A model generated the notes under the pieces. It saw nothing but the letters and a program-made list of their open reading frames with translations. It was not told the DNA's origin and did no database searches. A DNA stretch of 7,658 bases from Conexibacter sp. GTDB lineage: Bacteria; Actinomycetota; Thermoleophilia; Solirubrobacterales; Solirubrobacteraceae. The position numbers and the translations under genes are program-made. Shown here one piece after another: positions 1-7,085 of this stretch. The first letter of the stretch is position 1, and every line of letters starts with the position of its first letter. The DNA lies in contig JAOPZD010000308.1 of the NCBI GenBank assembly GCA_025964295.1, positions 1 to 7,658 of the forward strand. The letters run 5' to 3'.

Positions 1-11
1 AGGACCTCCCA

Positions 12-986
12 GTGCTCGACTTCCAGATCCCTCGCATCACCAGCGAATCCGTCGAGGAGCATCGCGGCTCGTTCGTGATCGAGCCCCTCGACCGCGGCTT
101 CGGCTACACGTTCGGCAACTCGCTGCGCCGTGTGCTGCTCTCCTCGCTGGCCGGTGCGGCCGTCACCAGCGTGCGGATCGAGGGCGTCGCCCATGAGTTC
201 TCCACGATCAAGGGCGTCACGGAGGACGTCACGGACATCGTCCTGAACCTCAAGGGCATCGTCTGCCGCATGCACTCGGACGCGACCGAGATCGAGGCCC
301 CGCTGGTCGTCACCGGCCCGGGCGAGATCACGGCCAAGGACATCGACCTGCCCGCGGGCGTCGAGATCCTCAACCCCGACGTGCACATCGCGACGCTCGA
401 GAAGAAGACCAAGCTCGAGATGTACATGACGATCGGTCGCGGCCGTGGCTACCGCCCCGCCGAGGAGAACAAGTCGCCCGATCAGCCCATCGGCGTGATC
501 CCGATCGACTCGATCTTCTCCCCGGTCCGCCGCGTCGCCTACGCCGTCGAGCAGGCGCGCGTCGGCCAGCGCACCGACTACGACAAGCTCACGCTCGACA
601 TCGAGACCGACTCCTCGATCGACCCGCAGGCCGCGCTCCGCGAGGCCGCCGAGATCCTGATATCGCAGCTGGCGATCTTCACCGACGCCGACCGCATCGA
701 GGAGCTCCGGGCCGGTCCCGGCGGCGCGCTGGATGCCGGCCAGGTGCCCGGCGTCAACGGCGCCGGCGCGACGAGCCAGGGCCCGATGCACGACATCCTC
801 ATCGAGGAGCTCGAGCTCGGCGTCCGCTCCTACAACTGCCTCAAGCGGGCCGGGATCCAGACGGTGGGCGACCTCATCTCGAAGTCCGAGGGCGAGCTGG
901 CCGCGATCCCGAACTTCGGCAAGAAGTCCATCGACGAGGTCATCGAGACGCTGCACGCGCGTGGCTTGGCCCTGCGCGACGACTGA
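12..986 (+). CDS. rpoA: DNA-directed RNA polymerase subunit alpha
   Basis: RpoA dimerises to scaffold assembly of RNA polymerase, and its C-terminal domain contacts UP-element DNA and activators. The 324-residue product is of normal length. The N-terminal domain (about 1-230) has the family signature around residues 27-46 (DRGFGYTFGNSLRR, then VLLSSL). A Gly/Ala-rich linker follows at about 233-258. The C-terminal domain (about 261-320) carries VRSYNCLKRAG and FGKKS. By alignment with E. coli, R272 corresponds to R265 and N275 to N268, the DNA-contacting residues, so promoter contacts look intact. The start is GTG, with AGGA at 1-4 and a 7-nt spacer. The window begins right at this ribosome binding site, so the upstream genes (rpsD and others in most bacteria) are not visible. 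rplQ follows 15 nt downstream, the classic order. Identity is certain. Confidence 0.98.
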   Translation: MLDFQIPRITSESVEEHRGSFVIEPLDRGFGYTFGNSLRRVLLSSLAGAAVTSVRIEGVAHEFSTIKGVTEDVTDIVLNLKGIVCRMHSDATEIEAPLVVTGPGEITAKDIDLPAGVEILNPDVHIATLEKKTKLEMYMTIGRGRGYRPAEENKSPDQPIGVIPIDSIFSPVRRVAYAVEQARVGQRTDYDKLTLDIETDSSIDPQAALREAAEILISQLAIFTDADRIEELRAGPGGALDAGQVPGVNGAGATSQGPMHDILIEELELGVRSYNCLKRAGIQTVGDLISKSEGELAAIPNFGKKSIDEVIETLHARGLALRDD

Positions 987-1001
987 GAAGGACAAGAGAC
1001 C

Positions 1002-1355
1002 ATGCGCCATCAGAAGACCCGTCACAAGCTCAGCCGCGACAGCGCGCACCGCAAGGCCCTGCTGGCCAACCTCTGCAAGGAGATCATCCAGCACGAGCGG
1101 ATCAAGACGTCCGAGGCCAAGGCCAAGGCCGTCAAGCCCGAGGTCGAGCAGCTGATCACGCTCGCCCGCCGCGGCGACCTGCACGCCCGCCGCCAGGCCC
1201 TGTCGATCCTGGGCCAGGACAAGTTCACCGTGCACAAGCTGTTCGAGGAGGTCGCGCCGCGCTACGTGGACCGGCCCGGCGGCTACACCCGCATCCTCAA
1301 GCTCGGCCCGCGTCGCAGCGACTCGACCGAGATGGTGTTCATCGAGCTCGTCTGA
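1002..1355 (+). CDS. rplQ: 50S ribosomal protein L17
   Basis: L17 is a structural protein of the large ribosomal subunit located near the exit-tunnel surface. The 117-residue length is the bacterial norm. The N-terminus MRHQKTRHKLSRDSAHRKAL is the family hallmark, followed by a helical basic segment (ERIKTSEAKAKAVKPEVEQL, about 32-51). The C-terminus has the usual GGYTRILKLGPRRSDSTEM and ends in FIELV. The ATG is preceded by AGAAGGA at 986-992 with a 9-nt spacer, overlapping the rpoA stop codon by one base, so translation is probably linked to rpoA. This is the last gene of the ribosomal-protein operon here, because a strong hairpin follows 20 nt after the stop. In many bacteria truA, rplM and rpsI come next. 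Here truA lies about 1.4 kb further on. Confidence 0.98.
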   Translation: MRHQKTRHKLSRDSAHRKALLANLCKEIIQHERIKTSEAKAKAVKPEVEQLITLARRGDLHARRQALSILGQDKFTVHKLFEEVAPRYVDRPGGYTRILKLGPRRSDSTEMVFIELV

Positions 1356-1375
1356 GCTCGCGCAGCACCGAAGCT

Positions 1376-1409
1376 TGATGACGGGCGCCCTCCGGGGCGC
1401 CCGTCGTCG
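1376..1409. terminator. Hairpin terminator between convergent rplQ and VOC genes
   Basis: A perfect 10-bp GC-rich stem (ACGGGCGCCC at 1381-1390 and GGGCGCCCGT at 1395-1404) closes a TCCG tetraloop. Five further pairs, two of them G-T wobbles, extend the stem to 1376/1409. It lies between the rplQ stop (1353-1355) and the VOC stop (1411-1413 on the complement), so it can serve both strands. There is no real T-tract on either side (TCGTCGTT on the + side), so it is an L-shaped, GC-rich-genome type of terminator rather than a textbook intrinsic one. Function is inferred from structure and position. Confidence 0.85.
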
Positions 1410-1410
1410 T

Positions 1411-1986
1411 TCACGGCCGCGACAGCGACCCGCGTGAGCGTTCCGTCATCGCCTCGATGGCGTCGGCCAGATGCACCGGCGCGATGTTGTAGTCGTCGCG
1501 GGCGACGCGGAGCTTGTGGGCCTCCAGGAGGACCTCGGCGTGGGTGAAGCCGTGAGGCGGCTCGAAGCGGTAGGACGCCAGCTCGATCAGCAGGCCGAGC
1601 GGGTCGGTGAAGTAGATCGAGTCCATGAACCCGCGGTCCTTGACGCCGCTGTGGTCGATGCCGCGCTCGTCGAGGCGCTCGACGGCCTGGCGGAACGTCG
1701 CGTTGGACACCGCGAACGCGAGGTGGTGCACGCAGCCGGCCTCTGTCGGGGTGCGCGCCGGGTCGGCGGTGCGCTCCTCGTTGGTGAAGATCGTGATCAG
1801 GCGGCCGTCGCCCGGATCGAAGTAGAGGTGGCTCTCGGCGGCGTTGTCGAGGTTGGGCTGCTCGAAGACGAACGGCATGCCGAGCACCCCCTCCCAGAAG
1901 TCGATCGACGTCTGGCGGTCGGCCCCGACGATCGTGATGTGGTGGACGCCCTGGCTCTGGAGCTTGCGCACGCCGCGATTGTGCAC
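1411..1986 (-). CDS. VOC-superfamily (glyoxalase/extradiol dioxygenase fold) metalloprotein
   Basis: The 191-residue protein is built from two beta-alpha-beta-beta-beta modules, as in glyoxalase I and ring-cleaving dioxygenases. Module one (about 13-70) starts VHHITIVGADRQTSIDFW. Module two (about 85-140) starts CVHHLAFAV and ends YFTDPLGLLIELAS. Likely metal ligands are H16, H88 and E135, at the standard positions. This suggests a divalent-metal enzyme, but the substrate cannot be read from the sequence; annotations such as ring-cleaving dioxygenase would be guesses. A helical tail (about 148-185) lies beyond the fold. The start is GTG at 1986; an in-frame stop at 2011-2013 (complement) rules out a much longer protein, and no convincing Shine-Dalgarno is present. 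The gene converges on rplQ and diverges from the YccA-like gene across 39 bp. No neighbour suggests a pathway. Confidence 0.88.
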   Translation of the reverse strand: MHNRGVRKLQSQGVHHITIVGADRQTSIDFWEGVLGMPFVFEQPNLDNAAESHLYFDPGDGRLITIFTNEERTADPARTPTEAGCVHHLAFAVSNATFRQAVERLDERGIDHSGVKDRGFMDSIYFTDPLGLLIELASYRFEPPHGFTHAEVLLEAHKLRVARDDYNIAPVHLADAIEAMTERSRGSLSRP

Positions 1987-2011
1987 GCTCGCGAGCCGCC
2001 CGCCAAGCGAC

Positions 2012-2017
2012 TACCCT
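2012..2017 (+). promoter_or_regulatory. Candidate -10 element for a leaderless YccA-like transcript
   Basis: TACCCT fits the TANNNT -10 pattern and ends 8 nt before the ATG at 2026. Nothing purine-rich lies between it and the start codon (CCGGTTCC), so the gene lacks a Shine-Dalgarno. Transcription would begin at or within 2 nt of the ATG. No good -35 is visible. The same arrangement occurs before truA and surE. Confidence 0.5.
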
Positions 2018-2025
2018 CCGGTTCC

Positions 2026-2685
2026 ATGAGCGACCTGTACGGCAGCGCCTACGCGGGCACCCGCGCGCCCGCGCGCGTGAGCACCGCGACGATCTTCGGC
2101 CAGACGATGTTCCTGGTCGGCCTGGCGATCGGCTTCCTCGCGCTGGGCTCGGTGATCGGGCACGACCTCGAGTTTGGGACCGCCCGGATCCTCGGCTTCG
2201 TCGCCATCGGCATGCTCTTCGCGCAGTCCTTCGCCGCCCCGCTGCGCCGCGGCGCGCTCGGCATCAGCTGGCTGTTCGCGCTGGCGCTCATCCTGGGCCT
2301 GAGCCTCGGCCCGGTGCTCTCGTACTACGCCTCGACCGACAAGGCGACGCTCACGCAGGCCGCCGGCGGCACCGCGCTGATCACGCTCGGCATGGGCGCC
2401 TACGGCATGGCGACGTCGAAGGACCTCGCCAAGTGGATCCGCCCGCTGAGCTTCGCGATGCTCGGCCTGTTCGCGATCTCGCTCGTGCTGCTGCTCTTCG
2501 GCGCCGGCGGCAACCCGCTGCTGTCGATCGCCGTGCTGGTCGTCTCCTCGGCGCTGCTGATCGTGGACTTCAACTACGTCCGCCGCCACGCGACCGAGGA
2601 CGACGTCATCTGGCTGGCGACCGGGATCTTCGTCTCGATCGTCAACATCTTCCTGTCGCTGCTGAACCTGTTCGGCCGCAACTAG
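2026..2685 (+). CDS. Bax inhibitor-1/YccA family integral membrane protein
   Basis: The 219-residue protein has about seven hydrophobic helices (roughly 24-46, 53-71, 78-99, 111-129, 140-159, 164-181 and 195-216) after a short polar N-terminus, the layout of the BI-1/TMBIM family. Similarity is closest to the E. coli YccA branch: GPVLSYYAS (95-103), GGTALITLGMGAYGMATSKD (114-133) and ATGIFVSIVNIFLSLL (198-213) match corresponding YccA segments. E. coli YccA modulates the membrane protease FtsH; other members are proton-sensitive calcium channels. At the last helix the residue is S204, as in YccA, rather than the Asp of YetJ-type channels; D181 is kept. A YccA-like role is therefore likelier than YetJ-like gating, but this is inference. 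The ATG at 2026 is chosen because the frame upstream runs antisense through the VOC gene and family proteins begin here. truA starts 36 nt downstream. Confidence 0.9.
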   Translation: MSDLYGSAYAGTRAPARVSTATIFGQTMFLVGLAIGFLALGSVIGHDLEFGTARILGFVAIGMLFAQSFAAPLRRGALGISWLFALALILGLSLGPVLSYYASTDKATLTQAAGGTALITLGMGAYGMATSKDLAKWIRPLSFAMLGLFAISLVLLLFGAGGNPLLSIAVLVVSSALLIVDFNYVRRHATEDDVIWLATGIFVSIVNIFLSLLNLFGRN

Positions 2686-2705
2686 GGCGCCGGGAAGCGA
2701 TCGCG

Positions 2706-2711
2706 TAGCCT
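2706..2711 (+). promoter_or_regulatory. Candidate -10 element for truA
   Basis: TAGCCT fits TANNNT and ends 10 nt before the truA ATG at 2722. The intervening bases (GCCGCCTTCG) contain no Shine-Dalgarno. This predicts an mRNA beginning at the ATG or with a leader of only 2-4 nt. There is no recognisable -35. truA could also be read through from the upstream gene, since no terminator is visible in the 36-nt gap. Confidence 0.42.
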
Positions 2712-2721
2712 GCCGCCTTCG

Positions 2722-3465
2722 ATGGCCGCGGCACGGCTCACCGTCGAGTACGACGGCACGGCGTTCGCCGGCTGGGCGCGCCAGCCCGGCCTGCGCAGCG
2801 TCCAATCGACGCTGGAGGAGGCGCTCGCCGCGCTGCGCGGCGGGAGGCCGCTCGAGCTCACCGTCGCCGGGCGCACCGACCGCGGCGTGCACGCGTGGGG
2901 GCAGGTCGCCTCGCATCCGGGCGAGGCGCTGCGCGCCGAGGGCCTCAACGCGCTGCTGCCCAACGACATCGCGGTGCTCGCCTCCGAGCCGGCGCCCGAC
3001 GGCTTCGACGCGCGCCGAGACGCGACCTCGCGGACCTACTGCTACCGCGTGCTGACCCGCAGCGCGCGGTCGGTCTTCGACGCGCGGCGCGCGCTGCACT
3101 GGCCCTATCCGATGGACCGCGACGCCTTGCACGCCTGCGCCGCCGCGGTGATCGGCCGCCACGACTTCACGGCGTTCACGCCGACCGAGACCGAGCACGT
3201 CCGCTTCGACCGCGTGGTGCTCGGCGCGCAGTGGCACGACCTCGGCGAGCGCCTGGAGTTCTGGATCACCGCCGACGCGTTCATGCGCCACATGAACCGC
3301 GTGCTCGTCGGGACGATGCTGCAGGTGGCGACGGGTCGCCGCAGCCTGCAGTCGTTCGTCGACCTGCTCGACGGGCGCCCGCGCGCCGACGCGGGGCCGA
3401 CCGCGTCGCCGCACGGGCTGTACCTCGCCTCGGTCAGCTACAGCGCCGCGCCGCGGCCGCGGTAG
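2722..3465 (+). CDS. truA: tRNA pseudouridine(38-40) synthase
   Basis: TruA isomerises uridines 38, 39 and 40 in the anticodon arm of many tRNAs to pseudouridine. The 247-residue length is usual. N-terminal VEYDGTAFAGWARQ (8-21) and the catalytic loop AGRTDRGVHAWGQV (49-62) are diagnostic; D53 is the catalytic aspartate (D60 in E. coli). Y106 in SRTYCYRV matches the conserved active-site tyrosine. HDFTAF (147-152), FMRHMNRVLVGTMLQVATG (187-205) and the terminal HGLYLASVSY (231-240) complete the family pattern. In the FxxHMvR motif the usual valine is asparagine (N192), a minor change. The start is the only sensible ATG and has no Shine-Dalgarno. The last 28 bp overlap the 3' end of the convergent 47-residue gene. 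In many actinobacteria truA directly follows rplQ; here two unrelated genes separate them. Confidence 0.97.
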   Translation: MAAARLTVEYDGTAFAGWARQPGLRSVQSTLEEALAALRGGRPLELTVAGRTDRGVHAWGQVASHPGEALRAEGLNALLPNDIAVLASEPAPDGFDARRDATSRTYCYRVLTRSARSVFDARRALHWPYPMDRDALHACAAAVIGRHDFTAFTPTETEHVRFDRVVLGAQWHDLGERLEFWITADAFMRHMNRVLVGTMLQVATGRRSLQSFVDLLDGRPRADAGPTASPHGLYLASVSYSAAPRPR

Positions 3466-3466
3466 C
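3437..3466. repeat. Inverted repeat pairing the truA and 47-residue gene stop codons
   Basis: GCTAC (3437-3441) and GTAGC (3462-3466) are exact inverted copies. They contain the stop codon of the small - strand gene (complement TAG, 3438-3440) and of truA (TAG, 3463-3465). Between them is the 12-bp palindrome CCGCGGCCGCGG (3451-3462). The structure may end transcription on both strands, but stem continuity is imperfect and there is no T-tract. Confidence 0.45.
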
Positions 3467-3581
3467 CGTTGAAGAAGATGACCAGCGCCACGATCGCCAG
3501 CACGAACAGGATGGGATGGATGATGGCGCCGCCGGCGATGGCGATGACCAGCAGCACGATGCCCAAGATGAGCCACAGCAT
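3438..3581 (-). CDS. Small two-helix hydrophobic membrane protein (47 residues)
   Basis: This encodes a 47-residue protein that is almost entirely hydrophobic: helix one at about 2-20 (MLWLILG...), a short GG...HP turn (17-23), helix two at about 24-37 and a basic tail, NGYRGRGAAL. It would sit in the cytoplasmic membrane, probably as a hairpin. It resembles the tiny MLW-starting hydrophobic proteins common in actinobacteria and Firmicutes (lmo0937/DUF5670-like), but I cannot confirm the family. I chose the ATG at 3581 over an upstream in-frame start at 3656 because GGAGGAG (3593-3599 on the complement) lies 10 nt before it and the extra N-terminus would be polar and unlike a membrane protein. 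Its end overlaps truA by 28 bp, tail to tail. A cluster of inverted repeats lies directly upstream. Function unknown; a stress-related role is only a guess by analogy. Confidence 0.78.
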   Translation of the reverse strand: MLWLILGIVLLVIAIAGGAIIHPILFVLAIVALVIFFNGYRGRGAAL

Positions 3582-3654
3582 GGAACGGGTTCTCCTCCGG
3601 TAGGAACGGGTGGTTCTCAGCCACTCCCAAGCGTGCCCGGAACGGGCCGCGTTC
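3582..3654. repeat. Three GGAACGGG direct repeats, each an inverted GAAC...GTTC pair
   Basis: GGAACGGG occurs exactly at 3582-3589, 3603-3610 and 3639-3646. Each copy is also half of an inverted repeat: GAAC-N2-GTTC (3583-3592), GAAC-N5-GTTC (3604-3616) and GAAC-N7-GTTC (3640-3654). Copy starts are 21 and 36 bp apart. The first copy sits between the Shine-Dalgarno and ATG of the 47-residue gene, the others just upstream of that gene, and the third about 28 bp before the surE -10. They could be operator sites, RNA structures in the small gene's leader, or remnants of short duplications. Confidence 0.6.
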
Positions 3655-3681
3655 ATGCCGGCGCGCCTGTGTCGCTGCCCT

Positions 3682-3687
3682 TAAGCT
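3682..3687 (+). promoter_or_regulatory. Candidate -10 element for the surE-ligA-GNAT transcript
   Basis: TAAGCT fits TANNNT and ends exactly 6 nt before the surE GTG at 3694, the canonical distance from a -10 to +1, so the mRNA would begin on the start codon. GGAGG (3688-3692) follows at once. In this model it is untranscribed spacer; in the alternative it is a Shine-Dalgarno for a GTG at 3700. No clear -35 is seen. Confidence 0.5.
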
Positions 3688-3693
3688 GGAGGC

Positions 3694-4533
3694 GTGCGCG
3701 TGCTGCTGACCAACGACGACGGGATCGACGCGGAGGGGCTGCAGCGCCTGCGGCGGGAGCTGCTGACGGTGCCGGGCGTCGACCTCGCGGTCGTCGCGCC
3801 CGACGGCAACCGCTCGGCGATCGGGCGCGGGATCACGACGCGCCGGGCGCTGGCGGTCGAGCGCATCGACTTCGGCGACGGGACCTGCGGCTACGCCACC
3901 GACGGCACGCCGGTGGACTGCGTGCGCCTGGCGAGCCTCGGCCTCGTCGAGGGCTGGACGCCCGAGGTCGTCGTCTCCGGCATCAACCACGGCGCCAACC
4001 TCGGCGACGACGTCACCTACTCCGGCACGGTCGCGGCCGCGATGGAGGGGCTGATGCTCGGGCTGCCGGCCATCGCGGTCTCCCAGCAGTCCGAGAAGCG
4101 CGAGATGGACTTCCGGCTGGGCGAGGACTTCGTCTTCGACGCCGCGGCGCGCTTCACCGCGCGCGTGGTCGGCGAGCTCGCCGCCGTGCCGCTGCCGCCG
4201 AGCACGCTGCTCAACGTCAACGTGCCGGCCGGCGAGCCGCACGGCGTCGCGGTCGCGCGGCTGGGCAAGCGGATCTACCGCGACCGGCTGGACCCGACCG
4301 ACGGCGAGGGCGACGGCGGCGGCGATCCCGCGCGCGCCCGGCGCACGTACTTCATCTACGGCGCCGAGCCGGGGTACGAGGACGAACCGGGCACCGACCT
4401 GGTCGCCGTCGCGGCGGGCAAGATCGCCGTGACGCCCATGCACCTCGACCTCACCCACCACGACGGCATCGGCCCGCTCTCCGCCTCAGACCTCGAGCGC
4501 CTGCTCGCGCCCGCGGCGCAGGAGGTCGAGTAG
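3694..4533 (+). CDS. surE: 5'/3'-nucleotidase SurE (survival protein E)
   Basis: SurE is a cytosolic metal-dependent phosphatase that removes phosphate from nucleoside 5'- and 3'-monophosphates and, in some species, short polyphosphate. The N-terminus MRVLLTNDDGIDAEGL is the family signature. Metal and active-site residues are visible: D8 and D9 in TNDDG, S41 in PDGNRSAIG, and N98 in SGINHGANLGDDVTYSGT, matching D8, D9, S39 and N91 of E. coli. VTPMHLDLT, about 30 residues from the end, is also typical. At 279 residues it is slightly longer than E. coli SurE (253), partly through a Gly/Asp-rich insert near 205-212. The GTG at 3694 reproduces the family start; a GTG two codons later (3700) has a better-placed GGAGG and cannot be excluded. 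ligA begins 3 nt after the stop, so the two are cotranscribed. Confidence 0.96.
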   Translation: MRVLLTNDDGIDAEGLQRLRRELLTVPGVDLAVVAPDGNRSAIGRGITTRRALAVERIDFGDGTCGYATDGTPVDCVRLASLGLVEGWTPEVVVSGINHGANLGDDVTYSGTVAAAMEGLMLGLPAIAVSQQSEKREMDFRLGEDFVFDAAARFTARVVGELAAVPLPPSTLLNVNVPAGEPHGVAVARLGKRIYRDRLDPTDGEGDGGGDPARARRTYFIYGAEPGYEDEPGTDLVAVAAGKIAVTPMHLDLTHHDGIGPLSASDLERLLAPAAQEVE

Positions 4534-7056
<2,523 letters not shown>

Positions 7057-7061
<5 letters not shown>

Positions 7062-7085
7062 GCCGCCGCGGCGGCGGGCCTCAGC
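7057..7085. terminator. Bidirectional hairpin spanning both convergent stop codons
   Basis: GCTGAG (7057-7062) pairs exactly with CTCAGC (7080-7085). An inner 6-bp stem (CCGCCG 7063-7068 with CGGCGG 7072-7077) with a 3-nt loop continues it after a 2-nt bulge. A 14-bp palindrome, GCCGCCGCGGCGGC, lies at 7062-7075. The arms include the GNAT stop (TGA 7059-7061) and the carboxypeptidase stop (7081-7083, complement). There is no T-tract. Termination on both strands is inferred. Confidence 0.65.

Noticed and set aside
1471..2025. Long N-terminal extension of the YccA-like protein
   Set aside because: The extension is antisense to the VOC gene and Val/Arg-rich. The family N-terminus and a candidate promoter both place the start at 2026.
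3640..3654. LexA (SOS) box
   Set aside because: The Gram-positive consensus core is GAAC-N4-GTTC; spacers here are 2, 5 and 7 nt, so none fits.
3582..3656. 25-residue longer N-terminus for the small membrane protein
   Set aside because: The extra residues are polar and basic, and the strong GGAGGAG is placed for the ATG at 3581.
2011..4461. 816-codon open frame on the - strand
   Set aside because: It runs antisense through the YccA-like gene, truA and surE and is His/Arg/Ala/Gly-rich without any fold or motif, the usual product of GC-rich codon bias on the opposite strand.
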